DNA of 64,000 nt from Eublepharis macularius. Taxonomy: Eukaryota; Chordata; Lepidosauria; Squamata; Eublepharidae. Below, piece after piece: positions 1 to 10,854 of the stretch. The notes under the pieces are model-generated. The model did not search any database and was not told where the DNA came from. It saw only the letters and a program-made list of their open reading frames with translations. Both the position numbers and the translations under genes were made by a program. The DNA is taken from assembly GCF_028583425.1 (NCBI RefSeq), contig NC_072791.1, positions 13,039,868-13,103,867 of the forward strand. The letters run 5' to 3'. Numbering within the stretch: position 1 is the stretch's first letter; every line of letters begins with the position of its first letter.

Positions 1-515
1 GGTTCCTGGAGGTTATCTGCACCTGCAAGTTTAACATGACAAATAAATCAGTCCATGCAGATTTGAGTGGCACTTTTATACATTTTTAACATGGGTCAGG
101 GTGCATAGCTTAAGCGTCATCTCCACAAGTCTTGGGCTCATAGTAGCCATTTGCAATGAGATTCAGTACCAGTCCCCTGCACGTTGACACACATTTGTCA
201 TGGGATCACAGAACAGAACCTGTTCTGCATATACCAGAAGGGAAATGGCACAAGCAGCAATTTTAAGTGGTTACCCAAAGCTGGGCAATAAGAATTAGCC
301 TTCCAAGAAAAGGAAGTGGGGGGAAGGAAAGATTAAAGCCAGAAAAAGGAAATAAAATTAAAACCACACAAATGGAAAAATGTCATGGTGTAGGCTTGCC
401 AAGCTCCAGGTGGAGCTTAGAGATCTCCTGGAATTACAAGTGATCTCCAGACAACAGAGATCAGTTGCCCTGGAGAACACCATAACCCAATAGGAAGCTC
501 TCCCAGTCAGACTGA
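1..515. other. TRMT5 downstream flank with a degraded repeat fragment
   Basis: No coding signal. Bases about 395-500 match the left half of the hAT-like MITE family seen intact at 15356-15574 (gattgcc-type end, GGAGATCTCCTGGAATTACAA, CCCTGGAGAA). The rest is AT-rich unique sequence. Confidence 0.5.
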
Positions 516-1294
516 CCAAAAACAAAGAGTGGAAACCTACAACCGGGAGTGGATACTAAAACACAATTCTCAAAGTTGTTTTTTATAATTAAATAAGTGC
601 AAGATGCTACGTGTTAAATACATATAAATACAGTATAAATACATTTACAATAAATATCTAAAAGACATACAAAATATCCACAATCTAATAAATACAATAT
701 TATGGCCAAGTAAGTCCATAGATTATAATATGAAACTAACATCCAACAGAGAGTTTGCAGTTGATTCTTTCTCTCTAGGTGCAACAGCAAAAACGGATCC
801 CAAACGGAACAAAAACTTCCACAGGTAAGTGTCCTGGATGGTTATCAGTCTTACATATCATATTAATTCTTTTTTCTTTTTCTGGTTGTGTTGTGGGGTG
901 GGCCGAATGCTGACACACAAGAGACTCCATGTGTGTCAGTGGATGCAGAGTGGACTTTATGAATATCCCTTGATGAAGTTGGTCCAATGAAACAAGACAC
1001 ATTAGCCAACCCTTTTGGGGATTGCAGAACTTGTTTCCTATGATTCCGGTTCCACCTGCAAACTCTGTGGGACGTTAGTTTCATATTACAATCTATGGAC
1101 TTACTTGGCCGTAATATTGTATTTATTGGATTGTGGATATTTTGTGTCTTTTAGATATTTATTGTAAATTTATTTATACTGTATTTATATGTACGTAGCA
1201 CGTAGCACCTTGCACTTATTTAATTATAAAAAACAACTTTGAGAATTGTATTTCAGTATCCACTCCCGGTTGTGGGTTTCCACTTTGTTTTTGC
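516..1294. repeat. Large imperfect inverted repeat (fold-back element), arms about 250 bp
   Basis: The arm at about 516-765 is the reverse complement of about 1043-1294. Matching landmarks are the AACCGGGAGTGGATACT stretch near 541 against AGTATCCACTCCCGGTT near 1255, the AT-rich block with TTTATAATTAAATAAGTGC, and AGTTTGCAG/CTGCAAACT at the inner ends. About 275 bp of non-palindromic sequence forms the loop. I found no convincing target duplication, so the class is unknown. It lies just downstream of the presumed TRMT5 3' UTR. Confidence 0.75.
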
Positions 1295-1749
1295 CCAGGA
1301 TTCACGTGTTCTACATGTGCACAGAGGCTTTTAGCTTTTCCCCGTTCTCACTGCAACCATTCCCAATGACGAGACCACCAAGGCAATATTCAGTATAGTG
1401 CAAAGAGGCTTCTGCTGGAAGACAAATATCTGCACCTTGACAGAGCCCGTAAGAGCCCCTGGAGTATGAACAGCACTGAAGTTTCCAGGCAGCGAACCTA
1501 GATTTTGCATCAGAGCACAACCCAAGAATCAAGGGCTGTTTTGCATGTTACGATCTTCTTATAAGAAAGGCATTTCCACGTGGGGAAAAGGAAGCACAAG
1601 TGTTGCCTACGGATGTGTGATGACTCCACATGCATTCATATACATGCACAGGGAATGGCAACTAGCTGGGCCTTCCCAGCACAGGTCTAACGATGAAACC
1701 GAGGCACGTGCAATCACAATACACGACACCTGTGCAGTTCTAATGCTCT
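1295..1749 (-). other. TRMT5: Presumed TRMT5 3' UTR
   Basis: Follows the TRMT5 stop at 1750 on the minus strand. I see no minus-strand AATAAA (TTTATT on plus) between 1295 and 1749. The nearest ones are inside the fold-back element at about 1121 and 1157, so the transcript may end within that repeat. Confidence 0.35.
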
Positions 1750-1820
1750 TCACAGAATCACTTTCATTGCAGGAGGTTCACAGCGCTTGGAGCGGCCATG
1801 AGAAATCTCCCAGAACCCAC
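1750..1820 (-). CDS. TRMT5: TRMT5 terminal coding exon (C-terminal 23 codons and stop)
   Basis: Small terminal exon. A TTAG acceptor ends at 1821. The 71 nt complete the split Gly codon and read [19 protein letters not shown] then VIL and TGA (1752-1750). The basic SKRCEPPA stretch sits where human TRMT5 has its PPLKRQR tail, and the phase is exact. The pyrimidine tract is mediocre and the tail diverges quickly across species, so this exon rests on phase, length and local similarity. Confidence 0.6.
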
Positions 1821-4800
1821 CTAAGGTAGTTGTTTAGGAAACTCGTTTCTGTGTCTGAGCATCAAAGCACATGCTTAAATCCTCACAGCAATCCCGCCTC
1901 CTCCCCTGGTGAATTTACCTGCCGTGGAAGGCTGCACCTGGTACAACACCTCGGCTGGGATGCGGAAGCTAATGCACATCATTTCCTTATTGGGTGCCAC
2001 ATTCCTCACCAGAAACACGGAACAGCATCCCTCCAAGGAAGTCCCCAAGCAGGCTTCAGCTCTTTCCTGCACGTCTTGCACAGGGTTATCATGCTTGGAG
2101 AAGCTGTAGCAGTGGACCGTGGGAAGGTCAGTGGTTCCTGGCTCTCCGGACAGAAGGTGCCTGAAGACATCCAGGAATTCAATCGCCATGGCTGGCAAGT
2201 TCATGACGATGTGCAGGGAGTGCTTCCGATCCTTCGAGGAGAGCTGCTGAGCCAGTGCTTCCTTCACTGGCCCTTCCAGGAAATCCCGGCCGTCCATGTT
2301 GAAGACTTTGACTTTCTTGTCCACTCTGTTTAGCTTGCAGTTGTGCTGCAGCCATTTGTAGGATTCGGGGTTGAGGTCATTTGCAAACACAACGCAGTTC
2401 TTCTTCGCCGCAGGGACAGCAAAAGGCCCCACCCCTGCAAAGACGTCAAAGAGGAAGTCTCCCGGCTTTAAGAGGCCAACGATGCGCGAGTGTTCTGTAC
2501 AGAGGCGGGGGTTCCAGTAGACTTTGGAAAAATCAAATTCATATGATATGTAATGTTCTTTAACCTGCAAAAATCGAAAACAGTAAGCCAACTAGGGTCT
2601 CAGCAGTCAAAGCCTGGGAAGAGCAATATATCTCAAAACCTAGTTGTGGTTAAGAATACACCAAGATTGAATATTAGGAACATTCATTGGAAAGTAAGCA
2701 TGAGAAAACAAGAACTTCTGGTCTTCGTTGCTGGTTATGGAAAAGAAGAGCTTTTATGTACTTGCCAAATCCCATGCTGGCAAGGGAGATTCTAGGGCAC
2801 GTACAAGATTCCGGATTGCACTTGAGGACCAAATGGCACATAATCCAAGAGATCTTTCATCAGTACCCCCCACTAAAAGCAAATGGCAGTCATGAGGGGG
2901 CAGATCCAGATCAGAGCCAAGGTGGCTTAGCCCCTTTTCCTGTGCTATTGTAGCAACCTCAACTGCATTCCCAAAGCTATTATTTGTCCAGAGCAGAGAC
3001 AACAGATACACAGGCCTCTCCCACAGAAGGGAAAACAGCCCTGTGCATGTGTAGGAAAAGAGCTAACCTCTCTTTTGTTATTGGAATAAAAGCCCCAGGC
3101 ACCTGCTTTTAGCATTTTTTTTAAAATTGTGGGAAATTTATGTCACAGGTCTCCCACTGGGACATTTAGCGTGGCCCTTAGACAGCAGATCTGCTCAAGG
3201 GACCATCGGACACCAGCTGCCTTCCTATTCATTCATCTGCCCCTTCACTGGTTTGTGCAGCTGTTTGTTCCTTCATGCCCATCCCTGACTAATCTTGCCT
3301 CTTCAGTCTTTCATTCTTTTTTTTTTTTGGTTTCCCATCACTATCCAAATTTAGATTGTAAGCTCCCTGGAGCTGGGACTCATTGTTTAGTGCTTATGTT
3401 ATCCTGGGCCAGGGACCCTGAACAACCACCACTACCCCATGCCATCGGTAAGCTTACAGCGCACACACCATGAATGCTCAGAGCTGCCATATACTGTATC
3501 AGACCATCGACTCATCGAGGTCAGTACTGTCTACTCTACCTGGCAGCAGTTCTGCAGGACCTCAGGTAGGGATCTTCCATACCACCTATTGGTGGAGAGT
3601 ACCATCAAGTCATAGCTGACCTATGGCGACCCACGGTACGGTTTTCATGACAAGAGTCTAACTAGTCTTCTAAATGACTATATTTTATTATTTATTTATT
3701 ATGCAAAGAACAACTCAGGAACACGAAGAGAAGGGGGACAATAAACCAATCTGTGCTGTTTCCACCAGTATACTGAGCCCGTCTGACGGGGAGGGCGGTC
3801 TAGAAATGTAATGTAATAAATAAATAAATAAATACTGTGGTGACGCTACCAGCTCTGCATGCCCAAGAAGGGGCAGAGCCTTGAAGCTGTGTGTATTTGA
3901 CACCCAAGGTCCTTCAGGTTCATGACCGAGTAGCAATTTGAATGAGGACCTCCGGTACAGACGTTATCTGCCCATGGTTTAAAAAAAACAACCTTTGCAC
4001 TCCGAGCCACAGAAAAGCTCTCTCTTTCAGAATTTCAAAATGGTTGATCTACTGTTTTCCCTTATGTATGTATGAGCCATCAAGTCACAATTGGCTTAGG
4101 GCGAACCCCGCAAGCGAGGTTCACTTTCAAGGTAAGTGAAAAGCAGAGGTGGTTTGCCATTGCCGGTCTCTACGGGGTTGTCCTCGGTGGTTCTCCATCC
4201 AAGTTTCAACCCTACTTCCAAGATCTAATGAGACTGGGCTGTACCAAGCCACCTTCCCTCCTATGGTTCATCCTTAGAAGGGAGGATAAATACAGATGAA
4301 GTGTTCTAATTGAACTCAGAAATAGAGCACACACAGCTGAAAACAATGAGCCACAAACTGGGTGGCTTCTCTAATAAAGCATATCTGCTCCTCCATTATG
4401 TTTTGTACTTGGGGACTGATTTTTGGGTATGGAACGCACATGTTCGTCATTTTCTAGGAATGGGAACAAGCATATGGGTAGAGGCTATCGCATGCAAAAT
4501 AAAGGCAACCATCACCTGGAACCAAATCAAGTCATGGGCAGCTAAATATAATTTCTGAAGATGCAGGCAACAGGACCTAGTTTTGGAACTTATTCTATGA
4601 GCAAAAGCTCTGCATGTGTTAGCATTACCGATTGTAGGAGGAGGATTAAAGGCTTTCAATTCAACCCCCACTAAGTTCTATACTTCCTCCCAGAGTCTCA
4701 TGAACACAGCTGTGATTTCATCCTGGCTAGACTGGGACATCTGGGAACACACACACAGCCTGCCAAGTCTGGAGCTCTGAGTGGAAGGCAACATTAATGT

Positions 4801-7800
4801 CCTAGACATCAGCTTTCTTCCATGTCTGCTCTTCGATGCATTGGCTTTCTCAGTGTTGGACTTTTAACCCTCATCTTGCTACAAGAAAACAGTATGAAAA
4901 AGCCGTATACCTTTGTTATCATATCGCCTTCCTCTCCAGCTAGCACCTCCATTTGAAAGTTTCGATAGGCGCCTTCTATGATATTGGTTTTATTTACGGC
5001 GCAGGTCAGTCCTGGATTCTTGTCAATGACAACTTGGCCTGAAAGACATAGGACATAAGTACACGTTGTAGCATTTTGCAGAAATTTTGAAATCGAGTAC
5101 GGTTTTAAACACGAATGCAATTTAAATGCAAACATGTGAGGCTGCCTAATACAAAATCAAATCTAACCAGTTTGGCACTGCCTCCTCTGAGATACTGAGA
5201 AGCCACTGAGGGCCAAATGAGATGAGTTTAGTTTTCAAGAGTTGTGTCTGTTTTACCTGGACCCAACTCAAGTTTCCCGCAACCCCACAGGACAGCCCAT
5301 TTAAGCTCAAAGCGGTGCCATGGGGAAGATGGTAGCCCTTCTTCCCCAAGTCATTTTCCCTCATCAAACCAGCACTGAAGGTTGTTATTTCCTAATTTTT
5401 GATGCTCTATGCGGCGTATTCTGTGCATATGGAGCAGCAAAAATGGGGAAATAATCCCCATGCCCAGGTGCTGTTTTGGTATGGGAAAAATGGCTTGAGG
5501 AGGAAGATAGGAGCCCTTCCTTCTCCTGTGGTGGCATTCTATGCCCAAACAGGCTCTCCTTTATTTTTTTAAAAGCTCTTCCCTGCAGCTGCTGTGTGGC
5601 TTCAGAGAACCTGAGTTGGGTCCAGGGAACCCAGACCCAGCTCTTTGAAAACAAGCAGGGCTTTTTTTCAGGGGGAACACGGGGGAACGGAGTTCCAGAA
5701 CCTCTTGAAAATGGTCACATGGGTGGTGGCCCCGCCCCCTGATCTCCAGACAGAGGGGAGTTGAGATTGCCCTCTGTCTGGAGATCAGGGGGTGGGGCCA
5801 CCACCCATGTGACCATTTTCTCTGAGGGCAACCCACTGAGTTCCACCACCTCTTTCCCCAGAACAAAAGCCCTGAAAACAAGCATGTCTAATTTGGCCCT
5901 GACAGTGAAAGAAAGGCATTTCTCTGCACTTGTAAAGAGGAGATTATTCTGGGACCATCTGTATATAAATCAGATGCTCTGCCTCAATTCCCCGCTTACT
6001 CGGATTCATAGAAAAATACACCAATTTTGCCAGGAAGAAAAAGACATTTGGGGGAAATTGAAACATGCCATATTTAGCTTTCTATGAAATTCAAATTTAT
6101 TTCACTGCTTTAGAAATATAAAGCCTATTGTTTATAACTTAGGTAGCACATAAAATGGTGCTATTTGGCATATTCGTGGAATTTAAAAACGGAAATGCCT
6201 TTGTTTTCTATAAGCAAAACTGCAAATTGACAACTGCTGAAAGCTATGCTACCTTAGCACGTGTACCTTAATTTTTGCCCTCTAAGAAGCAGAAAAAAAT
6301 AAAAAGTGTAGAATTTTGTAGAAAAGAACTTTTTTAGAAAATAAAACAGAGTCTGTTATTTGGACATATACAGCAGAATCGGCTGCCGAGGGATGTGGTG
6401 GGTTCCCCCTCGTAGGCAGTCTTCAAGGAGTAACTGGATGAATATTGGTCAAGAATGCTTTAGGCTGTTCCTGAATTGGGCAGGGGGCTGGACTAGGTGA
6501 TCGGTAAGACCTCTTCCAACTCTATGATTCATACAGTCATAATAGGGCTACCAGCATATTTGGATATAAACTTAACCTTTGTAACACTAGAATCTTTAAC
6601 AATGTGATGAAATTTAGGGAGAATGTTCCTTTCATGATGTAAACAACCACTAAGAAGGGATTTTAAGAAATTCTCCCCCTAAGGGGGAAAAAGAGGTAAA
6701 ATGTGTTTTCTCAAAGGGATACAGCTTCCCTGTGTGGCTGGCAGGCTGCTGCCTGCTTGTGCACCCAGCCCACTGCCAGCTTGGTTACTCTTCCCTGATT
6801 TCAAGGTCATTTGCATATGCAGCTTGATTGGTCTTTACCCCCCACATTCTAAACAGTATGCAGTTGCTACTGGGAGTCATTGAATGTGTCCTGAGATAAA
6901 ATGCACTTCCCAGTCTTCCCCTAAAAGTTCACTAGGGTTGCCAATCTCCCTGTGGGTCCTGGCTTTCCTGTGTGGCTGGCAGGCTCCTGCCTGTTTGCAC
7001 CCCCCCCCCCGGATTGGTCAGCCGTGGAACTCTGTGTTCTGAAGTAAAAATCAGGTAAAGGAAACCGCAGATAGTTGAAGAAAGACAGTAACCCCCCCCC
7101 AAACAAAAATGTTACATACCCATAAGTACCCTTAAGTATTATAACTGGATTTAAAGTAGTTAAATACTGTAGCGAAGCATGGGTATAAAGCTAGTTTTAG
7201 ATAAAGATTTCCATGTTACGCATTTTGAGCGAGTAAAACCTTATCTTAAAAAATATTTACTTAATCCAAAACAAAAAAACATTTCACAGGATTTTTTTTT
7301 GGTGCTCCCCCAATTTTTCCATAATTTCCCCCCAATTTTTCCATTAAAAAACCCCGGAAAGGGTCCTTAGGAGAAAAAAAAACCCCTAAGGGTTTCTTTT
7401 GCTGAATTTTTCTGGACTTTCACATTTCTGTTCTTATCTGTGTTCTGATGTTGTCACATCATACATGTTTTCACTCAATGCCATTGTATATTTCCCTGCT
7501 TCTACCAGCAGCAGCCAATGTGATAATATCACAACATAGGTGAGCTTGACTAACTATTGGGGTGGGGAGAGAAACTGACATAGAACTCTTGTCTTGTCTT
7601 CAGTAAGAAACATTTACAATCCACAGTGAGTTCTATACCTGAAACACTTTATAAAGCCATCACTCAAGTAACGATGGAATTGGACATTGAAATGGTGGAC
7701 AACTGACAGAATCTTGTATGCATGATGTCATTCTTACATACCGATTAAATGTTTGTAGGGCAGCTGGTGCTCTCTTAGATTCAAATGCGCTATGTGACCA

Positions 7801-8417
7801 ATTCTGCTAAAGGCAGTGATCACTTCTTGACCTTCAGGTAGTACAGCTTGCAAAATTTCTTCCACCTTGAAATGGTCGTAAGTGAGCTCCAGGTTGTACT
7901 TGATTATGTCGGGGCTAACGTTAAAGCTCTTTAAGACCTGTTGCTCTGATTCACCCAGTGAACCTTCAGCAGGAATTTTATGAGGATCGAGGAAAATTAA
8001 CCTTCCATCTTCATCTTCTGGATCATCAGCTACTCTCTTTAGACCTGGTCGCTTGAGCAGCACACTTTTGAGAGACTTCAGCAGTTTGTGAAGGATGTCT
8101 TTTTTAACCTTAAGCGCTGGGACAACCACTTCCTTTGTGAAAGCAGCTCGGTCAAGGGTGGTCATTCCACGTACTCTGGGATGAGGCACATACAGGTCGG
8201 GGTCAGCTTTATTGTCCAGCATCTGCGGCATGGTGGAGAAATTATTTCTCTGAGCTACTGAGAGACAGCCAGGCAGCTGATCAAAAGACTGGCTCCAAAG
8301 TACCCGGACAGGTGCGAGTGATGTATTTGATGCAGTCATTCCAAAATAGTTTATTTTCAGGAGTCTAGCAAAGAAGTCATTTAATCGCCTGAAATTCCTA
8401 GAAGGGAAATTATTCAT
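1750..8417 (-). CDS. TRMT5: TRMT5, tRNA (guanine(37)-N1)-methyltransferase, whole coding region (4 coding exons)
   Basis: Class I SAM-dependent enzyme that methylates N1 of G37, next to the anticodon, in cytosolic and mitochondrial tRNAs; this family role is established knowledge. Coding join on the minus strand: 8417-7742, 5038-4911, 2564-1919, 1820-1750. The sum is 1521 nt, or 506 codons plus stop, against 509 in human as I recall it. All three junctions are GT-AG and keep phase. Diagnostic motifs are the SAM-binding stretch [10 protein letters not shown] near residues 307-316, NDLNPES just after it, the NLPA motif near 390 and RNVAPNKEM towards the C-terminus. The N-terminus is basic and weakly conserved, as expected for a mitochondrial presequence. 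The ATG at 8417 is chosen because it lies at nearly the same distance from the conserved RxLK as the human start. A non-coding first exon probably lies in the CpG island near 16 kb but was not located. Confidence 0.95.
1919..2564 (-). CDS. TRMT5: TRMT5 coding exon C (catalytic domain)
   Basis: A 646-nt exon that starts after TTTTTGCAG with Val-Lys-Glu and holds nearly the whole Rossmann-fold methyltransferase domain: [13 protein letters not shown], the glycine motif [34 protein letters not shown] and RNVAPNKEM. The donor GTAAAT follows 1919, leaving phase 1. Reading on through the donor gives a short divergent tail and a stop at 1875. That readthrough is less likely than splicing because the in-phase terminal exon at 1820-1750 restores the family length. 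Confidence 0.93.
3485..3600 (-). repeat. SINE remnant, tRNA-Ala-like family
   Basis: Carries the segment CTGCCATATACTGTATCAGACCATCGACTCATCGAGGTCAGTA..GGCAGCAGTTCTGCAGGACCTCAG, which recurs at about 30758-30950, where it adjoins a B-box-like GGAATTAAACCTGGGACTT. Both are minus-strand copies and are truncated. Confidence 0.5.
4075..4265 (-). repeat. 5S rRNA-derived SINE
   Basis: On the minus strand the sequence runs CCCAGTCTCATTAGATCTTGGAAG ... AACTTGGATGGAGAACCACC, which aligns with the internal control region of 5S rRNA (CCCGATCTCGTCTGATCTCGGAAG ... TTGGATGGGAGACC). It continues into a tail with GGCAATGGCAAACCACCTCTG and AATTGTGACTTGATGGC. The same head and tail occur at 63629-63808. Confidence 0.75.
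4911..5038 (-). CDS. TRMT5: TRMT5 coding exon B
   Basis: A 128-nt exon. The acceptor is TTTCAG at 5039 and upward, and the donor GTATAC follows 4911. It completes the split Gly codon and encodes [16 protein letters not shown] and onward to DMITK, matching the human exon encoding QVMIDKNPGITSAVNK. It ends in phase 0. This strip links the N-terminal domains to the catalytic domain. Confidence 0.93.
5656..5874. mobile_element. hAT-like MITE (family B), 219 bp, perfect 8-bp target duplication
   Basis: Begins CAGGGCTTTTTTTC and ends AAAAGCCCTG. It is flanked on both sides by AAAACAAG (5648-5655 and 5875-5882). The interior is a long hairpin: the GGTGGTGGCCCCGCCCCCTGATCTCCAGACAGAGG arm is followed by its complement. 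There is no coding capacity. TIRs of the CAG..CTG type with 8-bp duplications are typical of hAT elements. Confidence 0.85.
6375..6535 (+). repeat. CR1-like LINE 3' end fragment
   Basis: Shows the pattern of CR1-type 3' UTRs: ..GTGGGTTCCCCCTCGTAGGCAGTCTTCAAGGAG.., GGGGGCTGGACTAGGTGATC and the terminal CCAACTCTATGATTC. Related fragments are at about 8925-8995 and 14420-14655. Confidence 0.6.
7742..8417 (-). CDS. TRMT5: TRMT5 coding exon A (N-terminal 225 codons)
   Basis: This is the first coding exon. The acceptor is a long pyrimidine tract plus TAG at 8442-8443, so the exon begins at 8441 and 24 nt of 5' leader precede the ATG at 8417. The donor is GTATGTAA right after 7742, leaving phase 1 (the G of a Gly codon). 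It carries the presequence-like N-terminus, the conserved FSTMP and VRGMT segments, and the Trm5 D1/D2 region ending in [20 protein letters not shown]. The leader is open in the same frame back to the acceptor, so an upstream in-frame start cannot be fully excluded. Confidence 0.93.
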
Positions 8418-8516
8418 TTTACAGACATTAGGTAAGCATTCCTAAAAAAAGAGAGGAAATCCTACAAATTTGCATGGCTGTATTGTTCTCCTAAAATCAC
8501 TTCCATTTGCATCGGA

Positions 8517-8745
8517 TCTAGTGTGGTGCAGCGATTAGCGTGTTGGACTACAACCAGAGAAACCCCAATTCAAATCCCCACATAGTCTTGAAGGTCCCTG
8601 GCCCTCGGCCAGCAGGCATCTCTCTCGGCCTACCCTGCCTCACACCGTTGTTGTAAGGATGAAATGAAGGACGATAGAACCATGTGTGCTGCCTGGGGGT
8701 CATCAGAGAAAGGGCGAGATTACAATCTAACAGATTCTACAGAAC
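8517..8745 (+). repeat. tRNA-derived SINE
   Basis: Head with A-box-like GTGGTGCAGCGATTAGCGTG and degenerate B-box CAATTCAAATCCCCA, followed by the family body (GGTCCCTGGCC.., CTGCCTCACACCGTTGTTGTAAGGATGAAATG, GTGTGCTGCCTGGGGGTC). It is a Pol III-type SINE widespread in this window. Confidence 0.7.
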
Positions 8746-8924
8746 TGCCCTGTATAACTCAGACATGGCAATTGAGTGGCATTTTGAGAGAGGGAAACAT
8801 CGGCACTAACAGCTATACTAACACAAGTTCACAAAGCGCAGCATCGTTTTTTGCCTTCCTCTAGGCACAGAACGGGAGTCACTGGGTGGTGGTGGTGAAG
8901 GGGGGGGGGTCAGTTGTGAATTTC

Positions 8925-8995
8925 CTGCATTGTTCAGGGGGTTGGACTAGATTACCCTTGGGTTCCCTTCCAGCTCTATGTTTCTGTGTGTCTAT
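8925..8995 (+). repeat. CR1-like LINE 3' terminal fragment
   Basis: CAGGGGGTTGGACTAGATTACC..TTCCCTTCCAGCTCTATGTTTCTGTG has the same terminal pattern as the 6375 and 14420 fragments. Confidence 0.5.
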
Positions 8996-9611
8996 CATGC
9001 CAGCATTACACTGTTTAAATCAGACTGGTTTAGACAGTTCAATCTGACTCCAAAGAGCTTCCCCACCCTGCCCCCAGCATAGCCTCACATACCAAGGACC
9101 TCCCCCTTTACTGTACCTCTCAGAAGTACATGAAGACGTAGGCAACTCACAATAAGGGGAAGACATTGCCAAAGCTTTGTTTATAATGTGGGGGGAGTAC
9201 TACAGATGCTCACTGTCCAACTCTAGCCACAGCCATGCATCTGGATGATTCCTAAGCTACCACTGGGAACTACCTGTCATCTGTATTTTTTAAAAAGCAC
9301 ACCATTCTCTTCTTGTTATAAATTCTTTACCATTTATTTTACTTTGCCTATCTAATAACAGTTAAGAGTAGGCCTTCACTTCCTCTGAGAGAACTAATTA
9401 TTCTTTATATTGGATCTCATTTTAAAACAGCCTCTCTTTGTAACATTCCCCCACTGCTACACTGCGTTTCTGTTGTGGATATAAAAGCATCAATCAATTG
9501 GATTTTTTTCCCTAAGTAAACAAGCACTAGGTGTTACTAAATCATCTGTACCCTGGAACCTCAGGAAAAGCTTGTTGAATACAGATGACCATTTGCCAAG
9601 TGGTGACTTAC

Positions 9612-9812
9612 CGGCTGGTTATATATAAGCTCTCTGGTAAGCCAATCTTCTGCCAGGCAGCAATGAAAACCTTATCGTACTGCTGCCACTGATCAGGGGC
9701 AAATACAGAACAGCTCCTTGGGAAGTCTATCATTTCTACCCATCCTGAGAGAAGTGGAAAGACTCCCTGTGGATTCCTGATCAGGTACAAAAATGTCATT
9801 AGATTCTCCCCA
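9612..9812 (-). other. Candidate exon of unknown identity, minus strand
   Basis: A 201-nt interval on the minus strand open in one frame, with a protein-like composition (NPQGVFPLLSGWVEMIDF .. WQQYDKVFIAAWQKIGLPES). It is bounded by a consensus donor CCG/GTAAGT (after 9612) and a possible weak acceptor CCTCTAG (ending at 9813). It lies upstream of TRMT5 on the same strand. Splicing to the TRMT5 exon at 8441 would stop this frame before the ATG, so it would act as a 5' leader exon. It could instead be an eroded coding fragment of another origin. I do not recognise the peptide. Confidence 0.3.
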
Positions 9813-10483
9813 CTAGAGGAATCTCCCCTGATCCCTCGAACTGTTTCGCTTTATGACTCTTGCAGAGACAACTCGTGTTTCTCTAACACAATCTGGAAGA
9901 CGCTGGGGTGATCTCTAAGGAGTGTCAGGTGCCCAGTTTCCCCACCAGCTAACAAACAACCGATTGAAATGTGGTCAGCTCTAGGATCCACGTGTCCAAA
10001 TTCAAGCCACTTATTTAAGGTTTGCCAAGGCTGAAGCATCTTGCTTTGGCAAGCTAAAGATACTTGCACCAAGACTTTGCTAGTTTCCACACGAAGGCAG
10101 GCTTGTATGATTTCCCCATTGCGGCTGTGTTTGCTGATACAGCACAGGGGCAACAGAGCGTCCACAAGGCAGGTTCCCCAAGTTTCTCTAACCCATTCCC
10201 CCCAACAGCAGCCACCCCCTCTCCCCTGAGACTTACAAAAGTGTAAGTCTCCAGCCCCTTTCACTGCAGAGATATACCTTTCTCTGTATATGTCCACAAG
10301 GGGCTAGAAAGGCTTGACAATGTTTTTTTTAAAGCAAGCTGGGAATTCAGAAAACCTGAAACACAGATTGTCAACATTATAATAAAATTCATTTGCTGAT
10401 TTAAAAAACCAAAGTGGCGCACCCCCAGCGGCTGCCACAGGGAGAGTGACAGGAGAAATGGCTGCCATTTGGGCATGATAGTT

Positions 10484-10600
10484 TTAGGTCAGCAGCCGTG
10501 CTGGTCTATAGGAAAACATCAGGATTTGAGTCCAGAAGCACCTTAGAGACCAGCAAGGTTTTCAGGGTGTAAGCTCTCGAGAGCTTACATCCTGGACATC
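10484..10600 (+). repeat. Fragment of the palindrome-forming retroposon family (family C)
   Basis: GCAGCCGTGCTGGTCTATAGG.., TTTGAGTCCAGAAGCACCTTAGAGACCAGCAAG and TTTTCAGGGTGTAAGCTCTCGAGAG match the heads of copies at 29524, 36853 and 38655. Confidence 0.6.
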
Positions 10601-10763
10601 GTGTGGGCAGGAAAATCTGAATTTTCCCATCTACATGGTATCCATCTTGGCTGTACTGCCATCTTTCACAAAACTTCATACAAAGCAGGTTAAAGAAAGA
10701 TGGGAGAAGTCAGAGAAATCCTGAGAGGCTCACCAATGCACCACAATATTGTGGGGGAGCAAG

Positions 10764-10783
10764 ACACACACACACACACACTT
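10764..10783. repeat. (CA)n microsatellite
   Basis: About ten CA units in the plus strand. Confidence 0.9.
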
Positions 10784-10854
10784 CCCACCAGCACTGAACC
10801 TAGGGTTGATAACCCATGTGAAAATGGTGCTCCTTGGAATCCTCAGAGGACTCT

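Larger units (their letters stand above)
2565..4910 (-). other. TRMT5: TRMT5 intron between coding exons B and C
   Basis: GT-AG intron on the minus strand. It holds a tRNA-derived SINE remnant (about 3485-3600), 5S-SINE tail-like sequence (about 3600-3660) and a 5S-derived SINE (about 4075-4265). No other coding signal was seen. Confidence 0.7.
5039..7741 (-). other. TRMT5: TRMT5 intron between coding exons A and B
   Basis: GT-AG intron containing the family B MITE (5656-5874), a CR1-like LINE 3' end (about 6375-6535) and two related segments with CTGTGTGGCTGGCAGGCT (about 6725 and 6970) beside poly-C tracts. The remainder is AT-rich and unrecognised. Confidence 0.65.

Noticed and set aside
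7165..7195. Possible Helitron 3' end (GCGAAGCATGGGTATAAAGCTAG)
   Set aside because: The CTAG ending is suggestive, but I could not find a clear hairpin or the 5' end, so support is too thin.
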